Notes: generated by a model not told the origin, from the sequence alone. A stretch of DNA of 64,000 bases from Hydrogenophaga sp. BPS33 (GCF_009859475.1 NZ_CP044549.1:372001-436000), one strand, 5' to 3'; positions 43,702-52,034 are shown, counted from the stretch's first letter. Numbers and translations: made by a program.

Positions 43702-44592
43702 ATGTTCGCCCCGCCTCGCCAACTGACCACCGAAATCTTCGCGCGTGTGCCCGACGCGCTGCGCAAACCTGGGCAATTGAGTGCGGAGCGCATTGCCGCG
43801 GGCAAAGGTTCACACGAGACGCACTCGCAGATTGAAGGGCCTGTGTTCGATGCGCAAGGCCGGCTGTGGATCGTCGATATCGCGTTTGGCCGCATCTTTC
43901 GCATCGATGCCGCTGGCGACATGGAGGTCGTGGCCGAGTATGAGGGCGAACCCAATGGATTGACGTTCGACGCCCAAGGCGACCTGCTGATTGCCGACCA
44001 TCAGAGAGGCTTGCTGCTGCGCGACGCGGGCACGGGCCGCATTCGCACCTTGCACAGCCGTTTTCGCACCGAAGGGTTCAAAGGCCTCAACGATCTGTTC
44101 CGGGATCCGTCGGGCAACCTCTGGTTCACGGACCAAGGCCAAAGTGGTTTGCAGGACTGGAGTGGCCGCGTCTACCGCATGTCACCCGATGGGCATCTCA
44201 CGTGTGAATTGGACAACGTTCCCAGCCCCAACGGGATTGCGATGAACCCTGCCGGGACGTCGTTGTACGTCGCTGCAACGCGAGGCAATGCGGTGTGGCG
44301 TGCCATGGTGCTCCCGGACGGTGCGCTCACCCGCGTTGGCTTGTTCTTGCAACTGTCAGGAGGCACTGGGCCCGACGGGTTGGCTGTCGATGCGCAGGGC
44401 AATCTGTTTGTGGCACACATGGGCTTGGGCTCGGTCTGGAAGTTCTCTCCGAGCGGCGAGCCGCTGTTGCGCATCGTGTCTTGCACGGGCGCGTCGACGT
44501 CCAATATTGCGTTGAGTCCGGACGAACGCCAGCTCTACATCACCGAATCGGAGACCGGCACGGTGCTCGTGGCGCAGTTAGACAAAGGCTGA
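43702..44592 (+). CDS. SMP-30/gluconolactonase-family protein
   Basis: 296 residues, 15 bp after the dehydrogenase gene. A six-bladed propeller is indicated by EGPVFDAQGRLWIVDIAFGRIFRID (~residues 45-70), EPNGLTFDAQGDLLIADHQRG, DLFRDPSGNLWFTDQGQSG, PSPNGIAMNPAGTSLYVA and GPDGLAVDAQGNLFVAHMG. Family members hydrolyse sugar lactones with a divalent metal bound by Glu, Asn and Asp, all of which are present. It probably opens a lactone formed by the upstream dehydrogenase. Confidence 0.9.
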   Translation: MFAPPRQLTTEIFARVPDALRKPGQLSAERIAAGKGSHETHSQIEGPVFDAQGRLWIVDIAFGRIFRIDAAGDMEVVAEYEGEPNGLTFDAQGDLLIADHQRGLLLRDAGTGRIRTLHSRFRTEGFKGLNDLFRDPSGNLWFTDQGQSGLQDWSGRVYRMSPDGHLTCELDNVPSPNGIAMNPAGTSLYVAATRGNAVWRAMVLPDGALTRVGLFLQLSGGTGPDGLAVDAQGNLFVAHMGLGSVWKFSPSGEPLLRIVSCTGASTSNIALSPDERQLYITESETGTVLVAQLDKG

Positions 44593-44593
44593 C

Positions 44594-45409
44594 ATGAAAA
44601 CACTGGTTCGAGAGCACGGCGTCAGACTGGCCTATGTGTTGGACGATCACACCGATCCCTGGCGCGACGCGCAGACCATCATCTTCGTTCACGGCTTCAC
44701 GGAAAACCTGCATGCCTGGCGTTGCTGGGTCCCTCACTTCTCGCGCGACTACCGCGTGGTGCGCTTTGACCAGCGTGGGTTTGGCCAGAGCGGTGCTGTC
44801 CCGGTCGATTTCAACTTCAGCACGCAGATGCTGGTGGACGATGCGCGCGCGCTGATCGACGAGGTTTCTCCCAACCGCCCAGTGCATCTCGTCAGTGGCA
44901 AGAGCGGTGGCATTGCCGCCGTTGCAACCGCCATTGCCCACCCGGATCGGGTCGCCTCGCTCACGCTGACGAGCCCAGCGCTCAAAGGCCCCGAGACGCC
45001 GGGCTGGCTGGAACACATCGATCGGTATGGCATGGCCAGCTGGGCGCGATGGACGATGGGCGATCGGCTGGGCAAGCAAATGCCCGCCGCAGGCGTGGAC
45101 TGGTGGGTGCAGCTGATGGGCCAGACGGCACCCAGCACCGCGCATGCCTACCTGCGCTGGGTCGCCAGTGTGGACCTGACGCAGGAGCTCGCCCGGATCC
45201 ATTGTCCGACCCTCATCGTCGGCAACGACTCGCGTCGCCGCGGACTGGCGTTGTTTCGGGAATACCTCCGCCGCCTCCCAGTGGGTGAGCTTGCCGTCAT
45301 CGATGAGGAGGGCTACCACGTCGCGGCCGCCGCACCCGATGCTTGCGCGCGAGCCACTCGGGAGTTTCTCGTGCGGCATCCGGCCGCCTCGGCCATACCT
45401 GGTCATTGA
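44594..45409 (+). CDS. Alpha/beta-hydrolase fold protein
   Basis: 271 residues; the start is 1 bp after the SMP-30 stop. Oxyanion segment FVHGFTENLHAWRCWVPHFS (~residues 31-50), nucleophile elbow GKSGG with Ser ~105, acid residue near IVGNDSRRRG (~215) and catalytic His in EGYHVAAAAP (~245). It looks like an enol-lactone or ester hydrolase of the 3-oxoadipate enol-lactonase class, although that substrate is not established. Belongs to the LysR-controlled unit. Confidence 0.88.
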   Translation: MKTLVREHGVRLAYVLDDHTDPWRDAQTIIFVHGFTENLHAWRCWVPHFSRDYRVVRFDQRGFGQSGAVPVDFNFSTQMLVDDARALIDEVSPNRPVHLVSGKSGGIAAVATAIAHPDRVASLTLTSPALKGPETPGWLEHIDRYGMASWARWTMGDRLGKQMPAAGVDWWVQLMGQTAPSTAHAYLRWVASVDLTQELARIHCPTLIVGNDSRRRGLALFREYLRRLPVGELAVIDEEGYHVAAAAPDACARATREFLVRHPAASAIPGH

Positions 45410-45431
45410 ACCTTAACCAAGAGAGAGACAT

Positions 45432-46400
45432 ATGAACATTCGACGAATCTTTGCCGCGCTTGCCTCATTGGTGCTGTTGCTCGCAGGCGGTGTTGCCAGC
45501 GCCGCTTTCCCGGACCGCCCGATCCGTCTTGTCGTGCCGTCTGGCGCAGGCGGCGTGACCGACAGTCTGGCCCGCTCGCTGGCGCTCATCATGAGCAAGA
45601 ACATGGGGCAACAGGTCTACGTCGAAAACCGAGCCGGTGCCAGCGGCATCATCGGCTCGCAGGTGGTGGCCACGGCGCCTCCCGATGGCTATACCTTGTT
45701 GATGGCGTTCCCCTCGCACGTGGTGAATCCCAGTTTGTTCACCAAGATCCCGTATGACACCGTCAGCGCCTTCACGCCCGTCTCTCTGGTGAGCAACGTG
45801 TCCATGGTGTTCTTGGTGAAAGCCGACTCTCCCGCGAAAACCCTCGAGGACTTCATCGAATTGGCCAAGGCCCATCCGGGGAAGCTGAATTACGCCAGCG
45901 TGGGGGCTGGTAGCCTGGGTCACCTGGGAGCCGAAATGTTCAATTCGATGGCCGGCACGCGCGTCGTGCACATTCCTTACAAGGGCAGTCCCCAAGCCAC
46001 GAACGCGATGCTCGCGGGTGATATCGACATGTATCTCGTGGCATCGGCCAGCAGCGTGATGCCCCAGATCCGCGCTGGCACCGTGCGCCCGCTCGGTGTC
46101 AGCATCAAGACGCGTTTGCCCGTCTTGCCCGATGTGCCCACCATGAGCGAGAGCTTGCCCGGTTACGACGTCGGCGGCTGGAACGGAATTCTTGCCCCGG
46201 CTGGCACGCCCGCTGACATCGTCAACCGGCTGCAGAGCGAAATCGCCAAAGCGGTGAACACGCCGGAATTCAAAGAGGTTTTGACGCGCGAAGGCGCCTC
46301 GGGGGTTGCCAGCACGCCGGCCGAACTCGATCGCGTGATTAAGTCCGACATTGAGCGCTGGGCCAAGGTGCTCAAGAGCGCGGGCGTCAAGCCAGAGTGA
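45432..46400 (+). CDS. Bug-family (TctC) substrate-binding protein
   Basis: 322 residues; AAGAGAGAG 8 bp upstream. The signal peptide is ALASLVLLLAGGVASA. Mature blocks: AFPDRPIRLVVPSGAGGVTD, QQVYVENRAGASGIIGSQVV, DGYTLLMAFPSHVVNPSLF, RVVHIPYKGSPQATNAMLAGD and APAGTPADIVNRLQ. Last gene of the sugar-acid-type unit, so its ligand is probably the hydroxy-acid or lactone handled by the preceding three enzymes. Sixth Bug protein in the window. Confidence 0.92.
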   Translation: MNIRRIFAALASLVLLLAGGVASAAFPDRPIRLVVPSGAGGVTDSLARSLALIMSKNMGQQVYVENRAGASGIIGSQVVATAPPDGYTLLMAFPSHVVNPSLFTKIPYDTVSAFTPVSLVSNVSMVFLVKADSPAKTLEDFIELAKAHPGKLNYASVGAGSLGHLGAEMFNSMAGTRVVHIPYKGSPQATNAMLAGDIDMYLVASASSVMPQIRAGTVRPLGVSIKTRLPVLPDVPTMSESLPGYDVGGWNGILAPAGTPADIVNRLQSEIAKAVNTPEFKEVLTREGASGVASTPAELDRVIKSDIERWAKVLKSAGVKPE

Positions 46401-46424
46401 AGCTCTGCCCGTCAGGCGACGGGC

Positions 46425-46730
46425 TTACCGCAGGCGTCCGATGTACCGGTCTCCGCTCGTGGAAGCGTTGCGGATCGCTTCGGCGGCGGACTCGAACAGC
46501 GTCTTGGAGCGGGGCTTTTCCATCTCCGGAATCGCCATTTCCAGCTTCTCGGCCCAAGGCAGCAGGTCCGGGAGGTTTTCTTCGGTCGCCTTCTCGCGCG
46601 CGAACCGCACGACCTCGCGCGCATAGTCGCCGTTGGTGGCCATCCACTCGGTGTCCGTTACGCGGCCGGTCTTGCGCCGCAACAGCACGTGCAGGTGAGC
46701 GGCAATGGCGAAGATCTCACTCGAACCCAT
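46425..46730 (-). CDS. Small conserved hypothetical protein following amtB
   Basis: 101 residues. Starts 3 bp after the amtB stop on the minus strand, so it is almost certainly co-transcribed. The sequence is acidic and helical (DYAREVVRFAREKATEENLPDLLPWAEKLEMAIPEM), with no membrane segment and no PII (GlnK) signature, although glnK is the usual amtB partner. I do not recognise a domain. A role in ammonium uptake or its regulation is inference from position only. Confidence 0.75.
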   Translation of the reverse strand: MGSSEIFAIAAHLHVLLRRKTGRVTDTEWMATNGDYAREVVRFAREKATEENLPDLLPWAEKLEMAIPEMEKPRSKTLFESAAEAIRNASTSGDRYIGRLR

Positions 46731-46733
46731 TGT

Positions 46734-48101
46734 TCACCCCAGGCTTTCGTTGTGCAGCGACACGTCCAGCCCCGCGCGCTCCACGCCTTCGCGCACGCGC
46801 AAGGTGACCACGCGCGAGGTGATCCACAGCACCACCGCCGTCATCACCAGGCTGTAGGCCAGCACGGCCACGCAGGCAATGGCCTGCGTCGCCAGGTTGC
46901 CTTGCGCGCCTGCGATCGCAGGGTCGGCCAACACCCCGGTGAGCAAAGCGCCCACGAGGCCGCCCACGCCGTGCACGCCGAACACGTCGAGCGAATCGTC
47001 GGCGCCCAGCCGCTGCTTGAGCGCGGTCGCACCCCAGTAGCAGGCCGCGCCGGCGACCAGGCCGACGATCAACGCGCCACGCGGCGTGACGAAACCCGCC
47101 GCCGGCGTGATCGCCACCAGGCCACCGACGATGCCCGAGCACATGCCCAGCAGCGAGATGCGCTTGCGCGCCAGCCACTCCGCCGCCATCCAGGCCAGGG
47201 CGCCAGCGGCGGCGGCCACATGCGTGGCCAGGATCGCCAGGCCCGCGCGCCCATCGGCCGCCAGCGCCGAGCCGCCGTTGAAACCGAACCAGCCCACCCA
47301 CAGCAAGCCGGTGCCAGCCATGGTGATGCCCAGGTTGAAGGGCACGAATGGCTCCTTGCCGTAGCCCGTGCGCGGGCCCAGTGCGTAGGCGCAAACCAGG
47401 GCGGCCGCGCCGGCGTTGATGTGCACCACCGCGCCGCCCGCGAAATCCAGCGCGCCCAGTTGCGCGAGCCAGCCACTGGGTTCCCAGACCCAATGCGCGA
47501 TCGGTGCGTACACCACCAGCAGCCACAGGCCCGCGAACAAGAGCAGCGCCCCGAAATGCATGCGCTCCACCAACGCACCCACCACCAGCGCGCAGGTGAT
47601 GATGGCAAAGGTGAGCTGGAACATGGCGAACACGGACTCCGGCACGTGCGGCGCCACATGGCTCACGGCCACCTGAGCGCTGCTGCCCAGGAATTCCATG
47701 CCCGAGAAACCCACGCGCCCCAGGCCACCGAGGAAGCCGCTCAGGGCGCTGCCCGGGGTGAATGCGAGGGAATAGGCGATCGCAAACCACAGCAGGCTGA
47801 CCACGGCCGCGATGCCGACCACGCTGGCCATGGTGTTGATGACGTTGGTCCGGCGCACCATGCCGCCATAAAACAACGCAATGCCGGGCAAGGTCATGAG
47901 CAGCACCAAAGCGGTGCTGACCATGAGCCAGGCGGTGTCGGCACTCTGCAGGGTGCCAGCGGCTGCCAGAGCCGGCGCACCAAGCGCTGCTGGCGTTGGT
48001 GCTGCGGTTTCGGGAGCGCTCTGCGCGGCCGCCGCCAACGGCCCGAGCAGGGTGGCGGCCAGCGTGGCCGAACGGAAGGCGGTGCGTAGGGGGAGGCGCA
48101 T
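46734..48101 (-). CDS. amtB: Ammonium transporter
   Basis: 455 residues from the ATG at 48101 (MRLPLRTAFRSATLAATLL), chosen because the longer frame adds 38 non-membrane residues ahead of a good signal peptide ending AAAAQS. About 11 membrane helices follow. Signature blocks: ALFYGGMVRRTNVINTMASVV, LDFAGGAVVHINAGAAALVCAYALG (ammonium transporter signature with a pore His) and FGVHGVGGLVGALLTGVLAD (second pore His). It moves ammonium/ammonia across the inner membrane. A sigma-54-type promoter and an NtrC-like site lie upstream, so expression should follow nitrogen limitation. Confidence 0.95.
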   Translation of the reverse strand: MRLPLRTAFRSATLAATLLGPLAAAAQSAPETAAPTPAALGAPALAAAGTLQSADTAWLMVSTALVLLMTLPGIALFYGGMVRRTNVINTMASVVGIAAVVSLLWFAIAYSLAFTPGSALSGFLGGLGRVGFSGMEFLGSSAQVAVSHVAPHVPESVFAMFQLTFAIITCALVVGALVERMHFGALLLFAGLWLLVVYAPIAHWVWEPSGWLAQLGALDFAGGAVVHINAGAAALVCAYALGPRTGYGKEPFVPFNLGITMAGTGLLWVGWFGFNGGSALAADGRAGLAILATHVAAAAGALAWMAAEWLARKRISLLGMCSGIVGGLVAITPAAGFVTPRGALIVGLVAGAACYWGATALKQRLGADDSLDVFGVHGVGGLVGALLTGVLADPAIAGAQGNLATQAIACVAVLAYSLVMTAVVLWITSRVVTLRVREGVERAGLDVSLHNESLG

Positions 48102-48145
48102 AAGGGGCGGCGTCTGGTCTGGGCAACAACAGGACAGGCCGCCCG

Positions 48146-48163
48146 TTGCATTTCCTGTGCCAA
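48146..48163 (-). promoter_or_regulatory. Sigma-54 promoter for amtB
   Basis: On the minus strand the sequence reads TTGGCACAGGAAATGCAA. The -24 GG and -12 GC are spaced exactly as in the consensus TGGCAC-N5-TTGC, with a single T-to-A change in the -12 box. The predicted transcript start near 48135 leaves a ~34-nt leader before the ATG at 48101. Confidence 0.75.
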
Positions 48164-48192
48164 GGGTTGTCCCGCCCAAGGGAAAGCCCGTA

Positions 48193-48209
48193 TGCACAGG
48201 GGTGGTGCG
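48193..48209. promoter_or_regulatory. NtrC-like enhancer site upstream of amtB
   Basis: TGCACAGGGGTGGTGCG is a 17-bp imperfect palindrome matching the NtrC site pattern TGCACYA-N3-TGGTGCA except at three positions. Its centre is ~66 bp upstream of the predicted start. A second, weaker TGGTGAC half-site lies near 48230. Nitrogen control of amtB by NtrC is well established in proteobacteria. Confidence 0.55.
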
Positions 48210-48331
48210 ATCCATTACAGTGCCTGCACTCGCAACAGCGCCCAGCGCTGGTGACCGCGGGGGACCGAGGAGACAACCCAGTCCAACTAGAACATTCGGT
48301 TTCAGCGTCCTCCAGAGATGCCCGATTCCTC

Positions 48332-48364
48332 AAAGCCGACCCCGAACCGGGTCGGCTTTTTTTT
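48332..48364 (+). terminator. Strong intrinsic terminator 30 bp upstream of the TSUP permease gene
   Basis: An 11-bp perfect stem (AAAGCCGACCC at 48332-48342, GGGTCGGCTTT at 48349-48359) with a CGAACC loop is followed by an 8-T run on the + strand. No protein gene precedes it on this strand within the 48102-48331 gap. It must end either a small RNA or a leader transcript of the permease gene. A 6-bp hairpin (CAGCGC-CCA-GCGCTG) lies upstream near 48237. Confidence 0.85.
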
Positions 48365-48393
48365 GCGCCACGCGTCCAGCGACAATCCCGTAG

Positions 48394-49152
48394 ATGGATC
48401 TCCTGGTCGCCTCTCTTGCTTCGCTGTTCGCTGGTTTCGTCGATTCGATCGTGGGCGGTGGTGGCCTGATCCTGGTGCCCGCGCTGTTCGCCTTGTTCCC
48501 CAACACCCATCCGGCAACCCTGTTCGGGGTGAACAAGGGCGCTTCGGTGTGGGGCACGGCGGCGGCCACCTTGCAATACGCCCGCCGGGTGCAGATGCCT
48601 TGGCGGGCACTGCTGCCGGCCGCGGCGGTGGGCTTCGTCGGCTCCATGGCCGGGGCCTGGACGGTGACCGTGATCTCCCCCGATTTCCTGCGGCGGGCCT
48701 TGCCTTTGATTCTGGTGTTGGTGCTGGCTTACACGCTGATGCGCAAGGACCTGGGGCGACACCACGCGCCCAGGTACCAGGGGCGGCAGGAAACCCAGGC
48801 GGCCTGCGTGCTCGCCGCCACCATCGGCTTCTACGACGGCTTTTTCGGTCCAGGCACCGGCAGCTTCTTCGTGTTCCTGTTCGTGCGCTGGCTGGGCTAC
48901 GACTTCCTGCACGCCAGTGCCAGCGCCAAGCTGATCAATGTGGCCACCAATCTGGCCGCCTTGCTGCTGTTCGCGTGGAAGGGGCATGTGTGGTGGCACT
49001 TCGTGCTGGCCATGGCCGTGGCCAACGTGGTGGGCAGCCTGATCGGCACGCGCCTGGCACTCAAGCACGGCAGCGGCTTCGTGCGCATCGCCTTCATCGT
49101 CGTCGTCAGTGCGCTCATTCTGAAGACCACCTACGACGCCTGGATTCGGTAA
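48394..49152 (+). CDS. TSUP-family (TauE/SafE) permease
   Basis: 252 residues, the normal size. Opening helix LLVASLASLFAGFVDSIVGGGGLILVPALFAL carries the family G-G-G-G-L-x-L-V-P motif. A second half repeats the layout (AATIGFYDGFFGPGTGSFFVFLFVRWLGY). About 8 membrane helices. Members carry sulfite, sulfonate or organosulfur anions; the substrate here is undetermined. No clear ribosome site is visible before the ATG, and the intrinsic terminator lies in the leader, which suggests attenuation control. It ends at the start of a repeat pair. Confidence 0.88.
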   Translation: MDLLVASLASLFAGFVDSIVGGGGLILVPALFALFPNTHPATLFGVNKGASVWGTAAATLQYARRVQMPWRALLPAAAVGFVGSMAGAWTVTVISPDFLRRALPLILVLVLAYTLMRKDLGRHHAPRYQGRQETQAACVLAATIGFYDGFFGPGTGSFFVFLFVRWLGYDFLHASASAKLINVATNLAALLLFAWKGHVWWHFVLAMAVANVVGSLIGTRLALKHGSGFVRIAFIVVVSALILKTTYDAWIR

Positions 49153-49423
49153 CTCCCCCCTGCGCCGCTGACGCGGCTTCCCCCCTCCGTAGCGCGCCTT
49201 GCGGCGCTTCGAGGGGGGACCGCACCTGGGGCCGGCGAAGCCGGACCCTCGGTGCCCCTGGACGAACTCCCCCTCCCTCGTCGCGGTCTCTTCTCCTGCG
49301 CGCGTGCCTTGTTCCAGAGATGCCGAGGAACCGGCTTTGCCGGGCCTCTGGCATCGTCTCCCCTCGAAGCGCCGCAAGGCGCGCTACGGAGGGGGGACGC
49401 CGCGCAGCGGCGCAGGGGGTGTC
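49153..49423. repeat. Dispersed GC-rich repeat, copies D1 (forward) and D2 (reverse)
   Basis: D1 at 49153-49276 is a full forward copy; D2 at 49313-49423 is a full reverse copy, leaving ~36 bp between them. The arrangement is a large inverted repeat between two convergent genes. The D1 core has CCCCCCTCCGTAGCGCGCC and GAGGGGGG. D2 contains the sub-block AACCGGCTTTGCCGGGCC, also seen in the variant at 51415. Nothing else is present in this 271-bp gap. Confidence 0.88.
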
Positions 49424-51370
49424 TTAATCCAGTGGCCAGGGCATGTCGCTGGCCTTCAGGGGCGTGCCGATGGGCGCGCCGGCCTGGCCCAGACGCACGG
49501 CCGCCAGGTCTTGCGGGTTCGGGTACTGGTCCATCAAAAGATAGTCAAACACCCGGCGCGCGATGGGCGCGGCGTGGGCCGCGCCGAAGCCGGCGTTTTC
49601 CACGATCACCGCCAGCGCCACGCGCGGCTCCTCCACCGGCGCGAACGCGAGGTACAGCGAGTGGTCGCGCTGGTGTTCCTCGAGCCGGCGCGCGTCGTAG
49701 CGGTCCTTCTGGCCAATGGTCACCGCCTGCGCCGTGCCGGTCTTGCCGCCGCTGCGGTAGCCCGCCCCGGCGAACACGCGGGTGGAGGTGCCTTCGGTGG
49801 TCACCGCCTGCATGGCGTCGAGCACCAGGCGCACGTTCTCCGGCTTGAAGCCGAGGTTTTCGGGCGGCGGGCCGGGCAGCGGCACGCGTTCGCGGGTCAC
49901 CACGTTTTCCGTGGCCATCGTCAGGTGCGGTTTGTACTTGATGCCGCCATTGGCCAGCGTGGCCATGGCGTGCGCCACTTGCAGCATGGTGAAGTTGTTG
50001 TAGCCCTGGCCAATGCCGAGCGAGATCGTTTCGCCCGCGTACCAGCGCTGCTGTTCGGGCCGTTTGTAGGTGTTGCGTTTCCAGGCTTGGCTGGGCAGCA
50101 CGCCACGCACTTCGCCGCGCAGGTCGATGCCGGTGATCTGCCCAAAGCCCAGCGGCTTCATGAAGTCGTGCATCGCGTCCACACCCATGTCGTTGGCCAG
50201 CGAGAAGAAGTAGGTATTGCTCGACTTGACGATGGCGCGGCGCATGTCCACCGGACCCAGGCCCTCACCATGGCTGCGGAACCGGTGGCCGCCGAACATC
50301 CAGAAGCCGGGGTCGTTGACGATCAGGCTCGGGCTGCGCGCCCCCGTTTCCAGCGCGGCCAGGGCCATGAAGGGCTTGTAGGTCGAGCCGGGCGGGTAGG
50401 TGCCGCGCAGCGCGCGGTTGAGCAGCGGTTTGTCGACCGATTCGTTGAGCGCGCGCCAGTTGTCCACGTCGATTCCGTCGACGAACAGGTTGGGGTCGAA
50501 GGTCGGCTTGCTCACGAAGGCCAGCACCTCGCCCGAACGCGGGTCGATTGCCACCAGCGCGCCGCGGCGCTCGCCGAACATGTCTTCCACCAGTTTCTGC
50601 AACTGGATGTCGATCGACAGCACCACCGCATTGCCCGGCGTGGCCGGCGTGTTGGCCAGCTGGCGCACGGCGCGCCCGCCTGCCGAGGTTTCCACGCGCT
50701 GAAAGCCGGTGATGCCGTGCAGTTCGCGTTCGTAGCTCTGTTCCGCGCCGAGCTTGCCGATGTACTCGGTGCCCCGGTAGTTGGCCTGCTCTTCTTCCGG
50801 CCAGTCGGCAATGGCCTCGGCTTCGCGTTGGCTGATGCGCCCGATGTAGCCGATCACGTGGCTGGCGACCTCGCCGTTGGGGTATTGGCGCAGCAGCCGC
50901 GCGCGCACGTCCACGCCGGGGAAGCGGTAGCGTTGCGCGGTGAAGCGCGCGACCTCTTCGTCCGTCAGGCGGGTGCGCAGGGGCAGCGAGTCGAAGCGGT
51001 GCGACTCTTCCAGCAGCTTGCGAAAGCGCCGCTGGTCGCGCGGCGTGACCTCCACCAACTCGCCCAGGCCCGCGATGGTGGCGTCCATGTCCTCCACGCG
51101 CGAGGGTGTGATCTCCAGCGTATAGGCCGAATAGTTGGTGGCCAGGATGCGGCCCTTGCGGTCCAGGATCTGACCTCGGTTGGGCACCACCGGCAGCACG
51201 GCGGTGCGGTTGCTCTCGGCCTGCGCCAGCAAATCGTCGTGGCGCACCACCTGCAGATAGACCATGCGCGCGGCGATCAGGCCGAAGGCGAACACCACCG
51301 CCAGGCCGATCAACAGCACCCGGGTGCGAAAGCTCGCCAGGTCGGCTTCGACGTTGCGGATTTCAGTCAT
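49424..51370 (-). CDS. mrdA: Penicillin-binding protein 2 (elongation transpeptidase)
   Basis: 648 residues. A single N-terminal membrane anchor (VLLIGLAVVFAFGLIAARMVYL) precedes the pedestal domain. Transpeptidase motifs in order: SxxK in PPGSTYKPFMA (~residue 330), SxN in KSSNTYFF (~385) and KTG in SGGKTGTAQ (~550). PBP2 crosslinks peptidoglycan during side-wall growth with MreBCD and RodA, acting in the periplasm. It follows mreD in the usual order, but rodA, often the next gene, is not found here; a repeat pair and a convergent permease gene follow instead. Confidence 0.96.
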   Translation of the reverse strand: MTEIRNVEADLASFRTRVLLIGLAVVFAFGLIAARMVYLQVVRHDDLLAQAESNRTAVLPVVPNRGQILDRKGRILATNYSAYTLEITPSRVEDMDATIAGLGELVEVTPRDQRRFRKLLEESHRFDSLPLRTRLTDEEVARFTAQRYRFPGVDVRARLLRQYPNGEVASHVIGYIGRISQREAEAIADWPEEEQANYRGTEYIGKLGAEQSYERELHGITGFQRVETSAGGRAVRQLANTPATPGNAVVLSIDIQLQKLVEDMFGERRGALVAIDPRSGEVLAFVSKPTFDPNLFVDGIDVDNWRALNESVDKPLLNRALRGTYPPGSTYKPFMALAALETGARSPSLIVNDPGFWMFGGHRFRSHGEGLGPVDMRRAIVKSSNTYFFSLANDMGVDAMHDFMKPLGFGQITGIDLRGEVRGVLPSQAWKRNTYKRPEQQRWYAGETISLGIGQGYNNFTMLQVAHAMATLANGGIKYKPHLTMATENVVTRERVPLPGPPPENLGFKPENVRLVLDAMQAVTTEGTSTRVFAGAGYRSGGKTGTAQAVTIGQKDRYDARRLEEHQRDHSLYLAFAPVEEPRVALAVIVENAGFGAAHAAPIARRVFDYLLMDQYPNPQDLAAVRLGQAGAPIGTPLKASDMPWPLD

Positions 51371-51414
51371 GACAGCAATTGTCGTGAGGTGCTGTATTCG
51401 GCGTCCAGTGCCGA

Positions 51415-51499
51415 TTCCAGCGCTCGCGCGGAACCGGCTTTGCCGGGCCGCTGCGTGCGCCCCGTTGAGGGGGTGACGCCGAAGGCGGCGCGGGGGTGC
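51415..51499 (-). repeat. Variant GC-rich repeat between mrdA and mreD (copy E)
   Basis: It shares the AACCGGCTTTGCCGGGCC block with copy D2 but has a different arm (CGCCCCGTTGAGGGGGTGACG, hairpin-capable around CCCC and GGGGG). It probably belongs to a second, related family of dispersed elements. It separates two genes that are usually adjacent and co-transcribed. Confidence 0.65.
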
Positions 51500-51503
51500 C
51501 TTC

Positions 51504-52034
51504 TCATAGTGGGCGGTTGTCGTCGGGGTTCGGCGCGCGGCGCTGCGGGAGCAACAGCAGCACGCTCACCACCGGCCACAGCGCGGCTTCGATCAAAGGC
51601 GCGAGCAGGTAAGCGATGCCCGGAAAGCTGCCACCGGCGACCATGCGCACCAACAATTCGAGCACGTGCGCGGCCACGAACAGCGGCAATACCTGCACGG
51701 CCTGGTTGGGCACTGTGAACCAGAGCAGACGGCGGTGCATGGAAATGCCGAGGAAACCCAGCGCGGTGTAGGCCAGGGCGTGCTGCCCGAGCAATGCGCC
51801 CTGGTGCACGTCCATGGCCAGGCCAAAGGCGAAGGCCACGCCCACGCCGATGCGCAGCGGCTGGTGCACGCTCCAGAACACCAGCACCACCGCGAGCAGG
51901 TCGGGCACCCAGGCGGCGCGCCCGAACAGGCCCATGTTCATCAGCATGTTGAACACCAGTGCGACGAACAGGCTGAACCAGATGAAGACCGGGTTGGCAG
52001 GCAGCAGCAACTGCTGGCCGGGGCGCATGATCAT
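51504..52034 (-). CDS. mreD: Rod shape-determining protein MreD
   Basis: 176 residues from the ATG at 52034, which overlaps the mreC stop (ATGA); an ATG two codons later (52028) is equally possible. About 5 membrane helices: FIWFSLFVALVFNMLMNM, VPDLLAVVLVFWSVH, GVAFAFGLAMDVHQGALLG, ALAYTALGFLG and VLPLFVAAHVLELLVRM. The acidic motif FGLAMDVHQGALLGQHAL is typical of MreD. It links MreC to the cytoplasmic elongation machinery. Confidence 0.92.
   Translation of the reverse strand: MIMRPGQQLLLPANPVFIWFSLFVALVFNMLMNMGLFGRAAWVPDLLAVVLVFWSVHQPLRIGVGVAFAFGLAMDVHQGALLGQHALAYTALGFLGISMHRRLLWFTVPNQAVQVLPLFVAAHVLELLVRMVAGGSFPGIAYLLAPLIEAALWPVVSVLLLLPQRRAPNPDDNRPL

Noticed and set aside
18313..46400. Insertion sequence or integrase associated with the catabolic units
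   Set aside because: No transposase, integrase or terminal inverted repeats were seen around these units; their base composition matches the rest of the window.
46425..46730. glnK/PII gene downstream of amtB
   Set aside because: No T-loop or PII signature; length and composition differ.
48210..48331. Known small RNA (6S, SRP, tmRNA or RNase P) before the terminator at 48332
   Set aside because: None of the conserved segments of these RNAs could be recognised in the sequence.
46717..49377. Minus-strand frame of ~886 codons spanning amtB, the permease gene and a repeat
   Set aside because: It runs through the repeat, the terminator and both genes in the wrong frame; amtB is in another frame with clear helices.
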